A stretch of DNA of 64,000 bases from Celerinatantimonas yamalensis. GTDB taxonomy: Bacteria > Pseudomonadota > Gammaproteobacteria > Enterobacterales > Celerinatantimonadaceae. The position numbers and the translations under genes are program-made. This document shows, piece by piece, positions 23,396 through 31,201 of the stretch (within the stretch, counting starts at the first letter, position 1; the number at the start of each line of letters is the position of its first letter). The notes under the pieces are model-generated. The model saw only the letters and a list, made by a program, of their open reading frames with translations, was not told where the DNA came from and did not search any database. The stretch lies in the NCBI RefSeq assembly GCF_046054155.1, contig NZ_JBEQCT010000001.1, positions 1 to 64,000 on the forward strand, written 5' to 3'.

Positions 23396-24151
23396 ATGAC
23401 ACATTTCAGTACTTCAGAAGCGGCTGATAGATATGAGCAGTTTAGACCCAAAATACACAATGTTATCAAGGGGTGGTTGGCGAGCGTAGATGAATCAAAG
23501 CTATATAATAGTGCGATGGATGTTGCCTGTGGTACAGGCGATTCGATGATCCCTTTACTAGACATAGCTAAAAATGTTCAAGGGTTTGATATTTCGAATG
23601 TAATGGTTGAAAAGGCATTGCAAAAAAATTTGAATGTAAAAGTCTCTTCTTTAGAAAACATTGATTCAACCCAAAAACATGATTTAATAACAATCTGTAT
23701 GGCATTTCATTGGTTAAACCCTGATGAAGCTTTTAAAAAGTTTTCAGATATTTCTGGAAGTGGAGCCACACTATTAATTTATAATTTCAACTTTGGTGGT
23801 CATGCATCCCAACATGAATTTAACGACTGGTTTGGCAGCTATTTTTTAAATAAATATCCATCGCCTAGTCGCAACAGCACTAAAAGTGAAGTCAGCTCTA
23901 TGCATGGTTTTAACTTGGTTAAGAAAAGCAGCGGCCTAATCCCAATTGTTTTTTCTAAAGTCGGTTTAGTGAAATACTTAACGACTATGTCAAATGTAGA
24001 AAATAAAGTTGTATCAGGGATCAGTTATGAGGAGGTCGAAGAGGACTTGTGTCGAGAGTTGGCAGGTTATGACCTTTCGAATGACTTTGTTTATAACTTC
24101 TCATATTCTATCTACAAAAAAACAACAAGAGACTACGGCGTCAATAGTTAA
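23396..24151 (+). CDS. Class I SAM-dependent methyltransferase, cassette (3' end altered by IS110)
   Basis: 251 residues. Motif I is DVACGTGDS (about 42-50) and motif II GFDISN; MAFHWLNPDEAF is the family's post-IV segment. CAAGGGGGAACA precedes the ATG. The last nine or so codons (from about 24129) are read from the left end of IS110 copy C. The native C-terminus therefore ended just after YSIYKK, and the original stop/attC core has been displaced. Such a short tail change may be tolerated. It is a different methyltransferase from the cassette at 1479. Confidence 0.8.
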   Translation: MTHFSTSEAADRYEQFRPKIHNVIKGWLASVDESKLYNSAMDVACGTGDSMIPLLDIAKNVQGFDISNVMVEKALQKNLNVKVSSLENIDSTQKHDLITICMAFHWLNPDEAFKKFSDISGSGATLLIYNFNFGGHASQHEFNDWFGSYFLNKYPSPSRNSTKSEVSSMHGFNLVKKSSGLIPIVFSKVGLVKYLTTMSNVENKVVSGISYEEVEEDLCRELAGYDLSNDFVYNFSYSIYKKTTRDYGVNS

Positions 24152-24669
24152 TTTTTAGCTGTATTTATATACCACATCACCGTTTCTAAGCATGAAATTT
24201 AGTATGCCGACCATCTTTCTGGTGCAGGCAATAAAGGCGACTTTTTTAGTTTTCCGACCTCAAGAAGTCGTTGATAAGTGGCTTTAAAAATGGGATTACT
24301 TTGAATTGCCGACATCATCGCCATGAACAATATTGTTCTAGCACATGCTTATCATTGGGAACAGAAAAATAAGTGTCGAGTGGACGGATATAGATATCTA
24401 ACTGCGACTTTCTGCTATCAACGCCGACATGAATGTTTTGAAGTATGTTTGTATTCATAATAAGCTAGCTCATGCATTGCAAAATGCAGGTTCGAGACCT
24501 AGAAGACTATTCGAGTGTGTCGCTTGAAGTGCTATGTAGCGTTCTTACTTGTTACCGGTCTCTTGATAGAGAAGTCAACGTTCAATCGAACTGCTACATA
24601 GAGAGCTTTCGTTGCAGCGAAAGCCTGAATGTCACTTTACTCTAAATTTGTTACTTATTATCCATACAA
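24129..24669 (-). mobile_element. IS110-family element, copy C, internally deleted, inside attC
   Basis: A 541-bp derivative. Its left 210 bp equal the 3' end of the transposase gene of copy B, and its right 320 bp equal the 5' end plus the upstream structured segment. The central part (about 530 bp) is deleted near 24345. Both outer ends are complete (GAGACTACGGCGTCAATAG and TTATTATCCATACAA). It is MITE-like: no transposase can be made, yet the ends and most of the candidate guide RNA remain. Confidence 0.8.
24488..24640 (-). ncRNA. Candidate IS110 bridge RNA, copy C
   Basis: The central stem CTATGTAGC (24532-24540) / GCTACATAG (24593-24601) is perfect. It differs from copy A at four of nine pairs with compensatory changes on the other arm. 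Loop strands on the minus strand read ATTGAACGTT and CGGTAACAAG. The outer stem has decayed (GAGACCTAG against CTGAATGTC), so this copy may no longer be active. Confidence 0.5.
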
Positions 24670-24706
24670 GGCGCTTAAGCAAGAACGCTGCTTAGCTTGG
24701 TGTTAG
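24670..24706 (+). other. attC right part, interrupted by IS110 copy C
   Basis: GGCGCTTAAGCAAGAACGCTGCTTAGC and TTGGTGTTAGG. With the displaced AACAA core before 24129 it makes a short attC. Confidence 0.7.
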
Positions 24707-24723
24707 GTGACTCGGAGGTTGCT

Positions 24724-25350
24724 ATGAATTTTGGAATTCTTGTATTCAATCAGGTTGAGGAACTTGATTTTGTTGGACCGTGGGAGATGCTCACCATGTG
24801 GCGTAAAAATGCCAATGGCCCTGAGAACTGCATCATTGTGGGCCAATCGATGGAGCCAATCATTTGTGCAAAGGGGTTGTCTATTAACCCACATGCTTCG
24901 TTTGCCACGTGTCCTCCACTTGACTACTTACTCATTCCTGGAGGCCAAGGCACTCGTCTTGAAGTTAGTAATCCGGTGTTAATCGATTTTGTTACCGACC
25001 AAGCACAAAACTGCAAGGCTATCCTATCGGTCTGCACGGGTTCCTTTGTGCTGCATGCCGCAGGACTTTTATCTGGAAGAAGAGCAACGACTCACTGGGG
25101 CTCTTTAGAGCGTTTGCGTGCGCTTGGTGATGTGACGGTTGTTGAGCAAAGATACGTCCAAGATGGTCATATATGGTCATCTGCCGGTGTCTCTGCTGGC
25201 ACTGATCTCATGCTCGCATTTATTGCCAGCGTTGACGGCGAAGCTGCCGCTGGGGAAGTGCAATTTGCTTCAGAGTATTATCCTTCTTCAGTTAAATACG
25301 GCGGTTTTGAAAACCACGCGCTAGCACCTGCTTATGTCAAAACCACCTAA
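24724..25350 (+). CDS. DJ-1/PfpI family protein (isonitrile-hydratase-like), cassette
   Basis: 208 residues from the ATG at 24724, with CTCGGAGG 5 bases upstream. FGILVFNQVEELDFVGPWE opens the flavodoxin-like fold. LLIPGGQGTR and the nucleophile elbow SVCTGSFVLHAAGLL near residue 106 supply the catalytic Cys; RRATTHWGSLERL and SSAGVSAGTDLML follow. This order matches the InhA/isonitrile hydratase or ThiJ/PfpI transcription-factor-type subfamily without a DNA-binding domain. The reaction is unproven. The cassette is intact. Confidence 0.85.
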   Translation: MNFGILVFNQVEELDFVGPWEMLTMWRKNANGPENCIIVGQSMEPIICAKGLSINPHASFATCPPLDYLLIPGGQGTRLEVSNPVLIDFVTDQAQNCKAILSVCTGSFVLHAAGLLSGRRATTHWGSLERLRALGDVTVVEQRYVQDGHIWSSAGVSAGTDLMLAFIASVDGEAAAGEVQFASEYYPSSVKYGGFENHALAPAYVKTT

Positions 25351-25391
25351 CTAAGCATTGCACCGGACGAGCCAGTGAGCGCCGCATTATG
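25347..25391 (+). other. attC site (short)
   Basis: CTAACTAAGCATTGCACCGG at the stop codon and GTGAGCGCCGCATTATG at the right. The core is TAACTAAG rather than TAACAA. Confidence 0.55.
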
Positions 25392-25424
25392 TGTCTATTA
25401 TTTACTTCTGAAGGAGAGATAAAC

Positions 25425-25859
25425 GTGAACATTGTTGTAAGAAAAGATACTGAGTCAACTTTAATCTCTCAGAAAATCCGTCATGAAGTATTTGTCCAAG
25501 AGCAAGGAATTCCTTTGTCATTAGATCTTGATGGATTAGATGATAGTTCATACCACTCTTTGGCTTATATCGATGGCATGGCAATTGGTGTCGCAAGATT
25601 AGCATTACTGGAAAACAATAATGCAGTTATGGCTCGAGTCGCTATAAAAAAAGATTATAGAGGAAAGGGGATTGCAACAAAACTTATTGAATCTTTAATA
25701 TCTAAAGCGAAGAAATTAGGTATAAATAGCATTGAAATTCATGCTCATGAATACTTAAGAGAATACTATGAATCATTTGGGTTTAAGTATCATCAACAAG
25801 TTGAAAAAGTTGGTGATCATCAATTAATTCAAATGTATTTAACTCAACCAAACATGTAA
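25425..25859 (+). CDS. GNAT N-acetyltransferase, ElaA-like, cassette
   Basis: 144 residues from the GTG at 25425, chosen because GAAGGAGAG lies 7 bases upstream; an in-frame ATG at 25389 overlaps the attC. RHEVFVQEQGIPLSLDLDGLD is typical of the ElaA/YjcF-like GNAT group. ARVAIKKDYRGKGIATKLI holds the acetyl-CoA loop. HAHEYLREYYESFGFKYHQQV carries the C-terminal motif. The acceptor is unknown. The cassette is intact, with a poor attC (TAACACATATG) at its end. Confidence 0.85.
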   Translation: MNIVVRKDTESTLISQKIRHEVFVQEQGIPLSLDLDGLDDSSYHSLAYIDGMAIGVARLALLENNNAVMARVAIKKDYRGKGIATKLIESLISKAKKLGINSIEIHAHEYLREYYESFGFKYHQQVEKVGDHQLIQMYLTQPNM

Positions 25860-25908
25860 CACATATGAGTCTTCGACCTATCACAATAGACGAATTTAAC
25901 TAATCTGG

Positions 25909-26088
25909 CTATTGAGAGTCAGATTCAAATCGAGAGATATCCCTGATTTCATATAAAATGGTGAGCGATAATATTTTGCCGATACTAGGAACGGTTTTGA
26001 GCAGTTCGAGATAAACGAGGTTGAGGTCTTGGCCTGATTGAAGCGCCTTGGCAAAAGCCTGAATATCAATTTCGTATTTATCGGACAT
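25909..26088 (-). pseudogene. IS110-family transposase fragment of a second type
   Basis: A 59-codon minus-strand frame reads LLKTVPSIGKILSLTILYEI, the helix-hairpin-helix region of an IS110/IS116/IS902-type transposase, then a stop. The sequence differs from copies A-C, so it comes from another element. Neither the DEDD part nor the C-terminal Ser domain is present. Confidence 0.65.
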
Positions 26089-26117
26089 TGATGTGTCACT
26101 CCCTGTTGAGAGTTAAC

Positions 26118-26611
26118 TATGGAAGTGACACAGATTTTTGAACACTACCAACAAATGCACGTAAGGTCATCAAACGTAATTGCTCATGGACATCGGTCCA
26201 ATAAAGCCACACAACCCGCATGGGGTTTGCGCCACATAGTTGCCGAGCATGCTATTGATATAACGTCAACCGGTCATGATTGAGAGGGTGGGGTAACGAG
26301 CAAATGGTTTATTCGCTTAACCGTGTGCTTCGGAGCAATATGGCCTTTGATATGCCGTCCGAATTTCGTAAGCGACAGGCGATTCCTATCAAGTAAGGAT
26401 TGGGTGGCAACCATCAGACCGTGAAGACGTTTTTTATGAATGTAAGGGCATTGCTCAAGAAGTATTTGGTGTAATATTTGAATTTCGTGCATCTCAGCCG
26501 CCTCTGGACAGCGTTTGGTAGGATTATTTTTTGGCGAAATTAATTCGATTAAACCACGGGATGCGTGTCTACCTCATTGAATTCCCCAAAAATTATGAGG
26601 AGATTTGCTAG
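26118..26611 (-). mobile_element. IS4-family (IS10-like) remnant at an attC
   Basis: On the minus strand the frame from 26492 gives an IS10-like transposase N-terminus (EIQILHQILLEQCPYIHKKR, then IAPKHTVKRINHLL). After a short frameshifted gap it continues with LCGANPMRVVWLYWTDVHEQ, the first DDE strand with Asp, and then stops. The right end, CCCCAAAAATTATGAGGAGATTTGCTAG, is IS10-like and abuts GCGGCATTATG, the right end of an attC. About two-thirds of the transposase is missing. Confidence 0.75.
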
Positions 26612-26625
26612 AACGCGGCATTATG
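26612..26625 (+). other. attC right end beyond IS4 remnant
   Basis: AACGCGGCATTATG directly after the IS4-like terminus, before the next cassette's Shine-Dalgarno. Confidence 0.5.
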
Positions 26626-26650
26626 TAACAAATCAGAGTGAGGAGTTTCA

Positions 26651-27169
26651 ATGAAAAAGGAACATATAGGCGAGTTGGTATTGAGTGAACAACAGATTCA
26701 AGACGGCGTTAAAGTTGTTGCGCAAAAACTCAATGAACGATTCGATAACGCAGTTATAATCAGCGTCGTTCCGGGCGGAATTTTGTTTACGGCTGATTTA
26801 GTGCGCGAATTAACTTTTGATGTCTGTATGGATTATATTTCCTGCCCTCATACTCCTGGTGATTGTAATAATTCCTCAAAAATAGTTTATCACCAGAATA
26901 TAAACATTGAAGGTAAGGATGTTATTGTAATCGACGATGCAATTGAATCTGGCGGTACAATGAAACGTTTGATTAAGCACTTCGCTGATCACTATGAGAT
27001 TAAATCGTTATCAATTGCAACGTTGTTTGTTAAACCAAGTCGAGTTGATATTCCTGCACATCAATATTTTGCTTATGAAATGTCGAATGATGATTTGCTT
27101 GTTGGGTATGGCTTACCTTGGGGAGATAAATTAAGGAATATTCCTTATGTGTCAAAGCTGGTGAAGTAA
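26651..27169 (+). CDS. Hypoxanthine/purine phosphoribosyltransferase family protein, cassette
   Basis: 172 residues of the type I PRTase fold. The PRPP loop is VIVIDDAIESGGTM near residue 95, with the two acidic residues and the GG-T phosphate contacts. VPGGILFTADLVREL near 36 is the PPi loop region, and the C-terminal hood has VGYGLPWGDKLRNIPYV, as in bacterial HPRTs. GAGTGAGGAG precedes the ATG. It would salvage hypoxanthine or guanine to IMP/GMP. It is the second purine-nucleotide cassette in the array after purO. Confidence 0.85.
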   Translation: MKKEHIGELVLSEQQIQDGVKVVAQKLNERFDNAVIISVVPGGILFTADLVRELTFDVCMDYISCPHTPGDCNNSSKIVYHQNINIEGKDVIVIDDAIESGGTMKRLIKHFADHYEIKSLSIATLFVKPSRVDIPAHQYFAYEMSNDDLLVGYGLPWGDKLRNIPYVSKLVK

Positions 27170-27180
27170 GTAAAAATTAC

Positions 27181-27235
27181 ATAACAAGTTACTCCACTCG
27201 GACTTGATCCAGTTGTCGCTGAGCAAGGCTTTATA
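27181..27235 (+). other. attC site
   Basis: ATAACAAGTTACTCCACTCGG at the left and GAGCAAGGCTTTAT at the right, arms CGGACTTGATCCAGTTGTCG. The right core GCTTTAT deviates from GCGTTAT. Confidence 0.5.
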
Positions 27236-27252
27236 CCCTTTAAAGGAAAAGG

Positions 27253-27870
27253 ATGTATCTGATGATTTCTATAGAATTTTTACTCACTTCTCTTGTCGTA
27301 GTGTTAATTCCAGGAACTGGGGTTTTATATACCGTGGCAACGGGGCTATTTGTGGGGAAGCGAGCCAGTCTCTTTGCGGCGTTTGGCTGCACTCTAGGAA
27401 TTATTCCTGCACTTTTGGCCAGTGCATTCGGTCTTGCCGCCATTTTTCACACGAGTGCACTTGCTTTTCAGATCGTAAAATATGTTGGAGCTACATATTT
27501 ACTTTATCTTGCATGTCACATGTGGCGATCATCTGCGCCCCTTTCAGTGCCTGAGGGCAAAGCGAACACAAATTACTCAGGGATTATTTTAAAAGGTTTT
27601 TTGCTTAATATTTTAAATCCGAAACTTTCAATATTTTTTCTGGCCTTCTTACCACAATTCATCCCAACCACGGTTGATAGCGTTTTAATGAATATGCTTA
27701 TGCTCGGTGCTGTATTTATGCTTATGACCTTCGCAGTATTTATTGTGTACGGCTTTTTATCTAGTCGTTTCAGTGAATTTATAAAAAACTCAAAAAGAGC
27801 GAGTATTGCTATGCAAAAAATCTTTGCTACAAGTTTTGCTGCACTTGGACTAAAGCTGGTTTTTAGCTAG
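27253..27870 (+). CDS. LysE/RhtB-family amino-acid exporter, cassette
   Basis: 205 residues with about six hydrophobic membrane segments. The family signature VVLIPGTGVLYTVATGLFVGKRAS is near the N-terminus. GATYLLYLACHMWRSS and LLNILNPKLSIFFLAFLPQF follow, all typical of RhtB/LysE exporters. The ATG at 27253 follows AAAGGAAAAGG; an in-frame ATG at 27262 is nearly as good. It would export amino acids or small analogues across the inner membrane. The cassette is intact. Confidence 0.85.
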   Translation: MYLMISIEFLLTSLVVVLIPGTGVLYTVATGLFVGKRASLFAAFGCTLGIIPALLASAFGLAAIFHTSALAFQIVKYVGATYLLYLACHMWRSSAPLSVPEGKANTNYSGIILKGFLLNILNPKLSIFFLAFLPQFIPTTVDSVLMNMLMLGAVFMLMTFAVFIVYGFLSSRFSEFIKNSKRASIAMQKIFATSFAALGLKLVFS

Positions 27871-27880
27871 CGAGTATAAC

Positions 27881-27984
27881 ATAACAATCGCATTAACTTA
27901 TTCGCTGCACTCGCTGGGACAAAAACACTGCGCTATGCTGCGCATATTCTAGCGCAGCATTTTTGCTCCTTAAGCGGGCATTAT
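27881..27984 (+). other. attC site
   Basis: ATAACAATCGCATTAAC at the left, CCTTAAGCGGGCATTATG at the right. A strong central hairpin (TGCGCTATGCTGCGCATATTCTAGCGCA) forms the tip. Confidence 0.75.
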
Positions 27985-28004
27985 GCCTTAGAGAGGAAAT
28001 TTCA

Positions 28005-28439
28005 GTGAAAGGATACAAAATAAGCACAAATATCGATGAGTTAGACTTTGAGGTTATCTATCGATTTATATCTGAAAGTTACTGGGCTGCTGATATCCCC
28101 AGAAACACGTTAAAGAAAGCCATTTCAAACTCTCTTTGTTTTGGTATTTTTGATGGTAGCGAAGCTCAAGTGGGGTTCGCTCGTTTAGTCACTGACAGAG
28201 CAACATTCGCCTATTTGGCAGATGTCTTTGTTATTGAAGCACATAGAGGGCAGGGTTTAAGTAAATGGTTGGTTGAAAAAATTGTTGCGCATCCCGAATT
28301 ACAGGGATTAAGACGTATGGTTTTGGCAACACGAGATGCTCACGGTTTGTATGCTCAATACGGTTTCCAACCAATTGAAAATCCGGAAATTTTGATGCAA
28401 ATTTGGCAACCGAACGTTTATCGTGAGCAAAAGGCATAA
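28005..28439 (+). CDS. GNAT N-acetyltransferase, cassette
   Basis: 144 residues from the GTG at 28005 (AGAGAGGAAAT upstream; the ATG at 27963 overlaps the attC). RFISESYWAADIPRNTLKKAI, ATFAYLADVFVIEAHRGQGLSKWLVE with the acetyl-CoA loop, and RDAHGLYAQYGFQP near the C-terminus match a common proteobacterial GNAT subgroup. The subgroup's substrate is unknown. It is intact and lies in the array direction. Confidence 0.85.
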   Translation: MKGYKISTNIDELDFEVIYRFISESYWAADIPRNTLKKAISNSLCFGIFDGSEAQVGFARLVTDRATFAYLADVFVIEAHRGQGLSKWLVEKIVAHPELQGLRRMVLATRDAHGLYAQYGFQPIENPEILMQIWQPNVYREQKA

Positions 28440-28540
28440 CAAAAAGCTCAATCGAGACAGCCACTGCTAGCGACTTATGTGCTGGCTTAGCCTTTTAGCG
28501 TAACTCGCTGCGCGTTGTCTGCCTATTAGCAGGGCTTATT
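28436..28540 (+). other. attC site
   Basis: ATAACAAAAAGCTCAATCGAG at the left and CCTATTAGCAGGGCTTATT at the right. Internal GCGTAACTCGCTGCGCG forms the tip. Left arm as in 7571 and 14180. Confidence 0.7.
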
Positions 28541-28815
28541 GAGTAATGAATGCTGGGTTTGCGCAGAGGTACTGTAGCCCTTAAGATTTACATCGATGAT
28601 TGGGCGAACTTCTTCGAAATCGAAGCTCGGTAGCGGTGTAATAAACTTGGAAGCAGGATTCTTGCTGTCGAGCACATTGGTATCGAGTTCGGTGCGCTTT
28701 GCGGGTTCAGTGGGGAACTCTTTATTGCAGGCGTTAGCTTTCAAAGAAAACGAAAGCTATATCAAAGAACTGCATTATTCATTGGATTAAGCTAGTTTTT
28801 TTATGAGTAATGACA
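28541..28815. other. Unassigned cassette DNA
   Basis: Frames exist on both strands (minus 28526-28744; plus 28596-28790) but neither has a Shine-Dalgarno or a familiar motif, and both run into attC DNA. It may be the remains of a cassette upstream of the small membrane protein gene. Confidence 0.4.
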
Positions 28816-28825
28816 AGGAATAGTT

Positions 28826-29011
28826 ATGTCGGTAGAAAATGAGAAGCAAGAAGTTATCGTTGTAGACGTAAAAATGCCATTTATGTCGATGGTTATTTTT
28901 ATGGTGAAATTTGCGATAGCCTCGATCCCTGCTTTTATAATTTTGAGCGTTATTTTTGGAGTTGTGACGGCTTTGTTTGGTGGGATGTTTCATGGGATGG
29001 GGCGATATTAA
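28826..29011 (+). CDS. Small membrane protein (61 residues), cassette
   Basis: The ATG at 28826 has AAGGAATAG 6 bases upstream. The protein has a charged N-terminus, then a long hydrophobic stretch (about residues 20-55: MSMVIFMVKFAIASIP, then FIILSVIFGVVTALFGG). That gives one or two membrane helices and a short HGMGRY tail. No family is recognised. It is followed by the left half of a VCR-like attC, so it is a cassette gene. Confidence 0.6.
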   Translation: MSVENEKQEVIVVDVKMPFMSMVIFMVKFAIASIPAFIILSVIFGVVTALFGGMFHGMGRY

Positions 29012-29013
29012 AG

Positions 29014-29056
29014 CAAACAAACTGCTTAAGTGGGATTCACAGCGCATGGCATTTCA
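29014..29056 (+). other. attC left part (VCR-like), interrupted by IS4 remnant
   Basis: CAAACAAACTGCTTAAGTGGGATTCAC and AGCGCATGGCATTTCAG parallel the first attC of the window. The right end is ACCTTGGCGTTATG at 29494-29507, beyond the IS4-like remnant. Confidence 0.65.
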
Positions 29057-29493
29057 GCATGCGGTGAATTTGGTGTTTAAGGCGGTATTCGGCATCCGTG
29101 ATAATTAACGATGTGGCGTCTGTTGGCAGACTATCCGCCAGCTCGCGCAGGGAGCGGTTGTGGCTCCGAGGAGAATGGTGATCCCCCAGCGAGCGATACG
29201 CTGGATGGTGTGCTTGGCCGAGATGGTTCTCCGAATGCTTCGGCTCAACCCGGTTAGGGACACAGCGTACCCCTCGAGCAACGAAAAGGTAGCCACCATG
29301 AGTAAAGCAAGCCATTTTTTGTGAATATCGGGGCACTGCCGTGCCAGCAAATCTTGTAGGATATGGATCTCGCACATCCTGTTCCCTCCTCATTGGGGCG
29401 TTGAGAAATAATATGTTTTTGGCGAGATTCATTCGATCAAACGGCAGAGTGCGCCTATTTAATTTTAAAGGTAATCATGAGGGGATCCGCTAG
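29057..29493 (-). mobile_element. IS4-family (IS10-like) deletion remnant inside attC
   Basis: The minus frame from 29377 gives the IS10-like N-terminus (EIHILQDLLARQCPDIHKK, then ISAKHTIQRIARW). It then jumps, after a deletion of about 200 residues' worth of sequence in part and a frame change, to SLRELADSLPTDATSLIITDAEYR, the second DDE strand. The outer end ATCATGAGGGGATCCGCTAG is IS10-like. It is a second, independently deleted relative of the element at 26118-26611. Confidence 0.75.
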
Positions 29494-29556
29494 ACCTTGG
29501 CGTTATGTGGCTATATCAAAGCTTAGGTTTTTAACCAAATTAAGAGGGAATTTAAA

Positions 29557-30033
29557 TTGCATCCAGATCAAGATCCTATGACGGGGTTTAAAACACTAGA
29601 ATTAGCTTTTTCTCATGGTTTTAGAATGAGAAGAGTTTCATTCACTAACGATATATTTTATGTAAAAGATAAAGGTATATATAACAACCGCTACACTTAT
29701 GCTCGATTAGATGGTCTAAAAGTACAACAAATAGTTGTATTGGATGAGAATCAGCCTCTTAAAGGACTCCCCTGTTTTTGTTTGTTTTATGGAACACTCG
29801 AAGAGTTACGAGGACAAAGAAATACAGTTCCATTCATAGAGCAAATATTGGAGCAATTTAAAAAAGATTTACCTAGGCGCTATAAAGAATTTTATATTGA
29901 ATCACTCATAGAAGCAGATAATGATGCATCATTAGCTATCGCCGCAAAATTATTTGGTAAACCAAGTCATGACGGTGCAGACGAAAGGTCTGGTATTCCA
30001 ACAAAAATATGGCAGGAAAAATTTATTAGGTAA
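29557..30033 (+). CDS. Uncharacterised 158-residue protein, cassette
   Basis: Frame from TTG 29557 with AGAGGGAAT upstream; an ATG at 29578 is the alternative. I do not recognise the family. It looks soluble, with no signal or membrane segment. The N-terminal half is beta-rich (VSFTNDIFYVKDKGIYNNRY, then VQQIVVLDENQP), and the C-terminal half is helical and charged. It lies after an IS-split attC and before an attC-like remnant, so it is the last recognisable cassette of the array. Confidence 0.65.
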   Translation: MHPDQDPMTGFKTLELAFSHGFRMRRVSFTNDIFYVKDKGIYNNRYTYARLDGLKVQQIVVLDENQPLKGLPCFCLFYGTLEELRGQRNTVPFIEQILEQFKKDLPRRYKEFYIESLIEADNDASLAIAAKLFGKPSHDGADERSGIPTKIWQEKFIR

Positions 30034-30044
30034 TGGTGGAGTAG

Positions 30045-30140
30045 CCATATAAGTTGCTACACGCAGGCTCGATTGGCAAGGGATGTTAATAACTTTCGCT
30101 GGGCTTTTGGTGAACATCTTGTGTGCGAGTGGAACTCTCA
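30045..30140 (+). other. attC-like remnant at the array end
   Basis: CCATATAAGTTGCTACACGCAGG resembles the left arm of the long site at 14844. A GTGTGCGAGTGG near 30125 could be the degraded right arm. No GTTAG core is present. Confidence 0.4.
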
Positions 30141-30420
30141 TTATCGGATTTTTGAATAGTAATTTGTCCAAATACCTTTGGATTTTATTCTTTTTCTTTA
30201 TATCTAGTTGGTGAACACAATTCTCCTTAGCTAGTTCGACAACAAAGCAATGGTTACCCAATTAAAGGGCAATTGTCCTCAGTTTCAGATGAAGCCCTAG
30301 CTGCAATAGACATTTTGAAGCGAGTTTATGAATCAGATGGCGACCTCAGAATTTCAACCAAGGTCGTGTGGCAAGGCCTGTTTGATATGTTAGCGAGCCA
30401 TTTTTTGCATTATTCAGCGA
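30141..30420 (+). other. Boundary DNA with an unidentified partial ORF
   Basis: A plus frame (30273-30455) with GDLRISTKVVWQGLFDML has protein-like composition but no start signal. It runs into the 3' end of the minus-strand aldolase gene, so it is probably a truncated gene at the end of the integron. No family is recognised. Confidence 0.35.
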
Positions 30421-31152
30421 TTAATCCAGAACGGAAGGATTCTCGCGAATTATAATTGCTTTCATCTCTTCAAAATGCTGCCTTGAAAAATCGGGAATAC
30501 CTTCCCAGTCCTGCGCTGTTTTCTCTGCGACTGCATCAGAGAGAACATTCAAAGGTTGCCCGGTTGAAAGGGCGGTCACTAATATCTGGCAGGCACGTTC
30601 GAGTGTCCATATGTCATCAAATGCCACACCAATGTCGGTTCCGGTAACCATGACGCCGTGGTTACCCATTATTAACCGGTGATTGTTTGCTAAAAGACCC
30701 GCTAGACGCGCCCCTTCTTCGACTGTGTCAGCCATACCGCCATACATTGTGTCAAACGATACTCGGTTAAAATAGCGAGCGGTATTTTGATCAATGGGTA
30801 AAATAGCTGGGTTTTTCATGGCAGAAATGGCGGTGGTATAGACCGGGTGCAGATGTAATACAACACGAACTTGTGGCATGCGCTGATGGATTTGTCCGTG
30901 AATTGACCAAGCTGTCGCATCGACATCATTACGCTCATTATTGCCTACATCGTCGGCGTCCAATAGCAGCAGATCGCTGGCGCGAATGCGCGAAAAATGT
31001 TTCCACTTCGGATTAAGCAGAAACTTTTTACCATCAGGAGATAGGGCTGCACTAAAGTGATTGGCAACTGCTTCATGCATTCCCAGATAAGCGACAATGC
31101 GAAAAGTCACTGCCAAGTCGATTCGAATTTGTTCTTCTGTTGAAAGTGGCAT
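30421..31152 (-). CDS. Class II aldolase/adducin family protein
   Basis: 243 residues. NHFSAALSPDGKKFLLNP near residue 35 is the substrate/phosphate region. Metal ligands appear in VVLHLHPVYTTAI (His-x-His, about 98-100) and LIMGNHGVMVTG, with a further His. Length and motif order match L-fuculose-phosphate-aldolase-like decarboxylases/aldolases of the adducin-head type. It is the last gene of a minus-strand operon with a binding protein, a PhyH dioxygenase and an ABC transporter. It would cleave or decarboxylate a carbon skeleton released by upstream steps. Confidence 0.85.
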   Translation of the reverse strand: MPLSTEEQIRIDLAVTFRIVAYLGMHEAVANHFSAALSPDGKKFLLNPKWKHFSRIRASDLLLLDADDVGNNERNDVDATAWSIHGQIHQRMPQVRVVLHLHPVYTTAISAMKNPAILPIDQNTARYFNRVSFDTMYGGMADTVEEGARLAGLLANNHRLIMGNHGVMVTGTDIGVAFDDIWTLERACQILVTALSTGQPLNVLSDAVAEKTAQDWEGIPDFSRQHFEEMKAIIIRENPSVLD

Positions 31153-31201
31153 TTGGCTACTCCGGTTTCACAAATGCCCAGGAACGCCCTGGGCGGTTTG
31201 C

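Noticed and set aside
1..30140. CRISPR-like array suggested by recurring TAACAA/GTTAG motifs
   Set aside because: The repeats are imperfect, of varied length, and separated by genes; they behave as attC sites, not direct repeats with uniform spacers.
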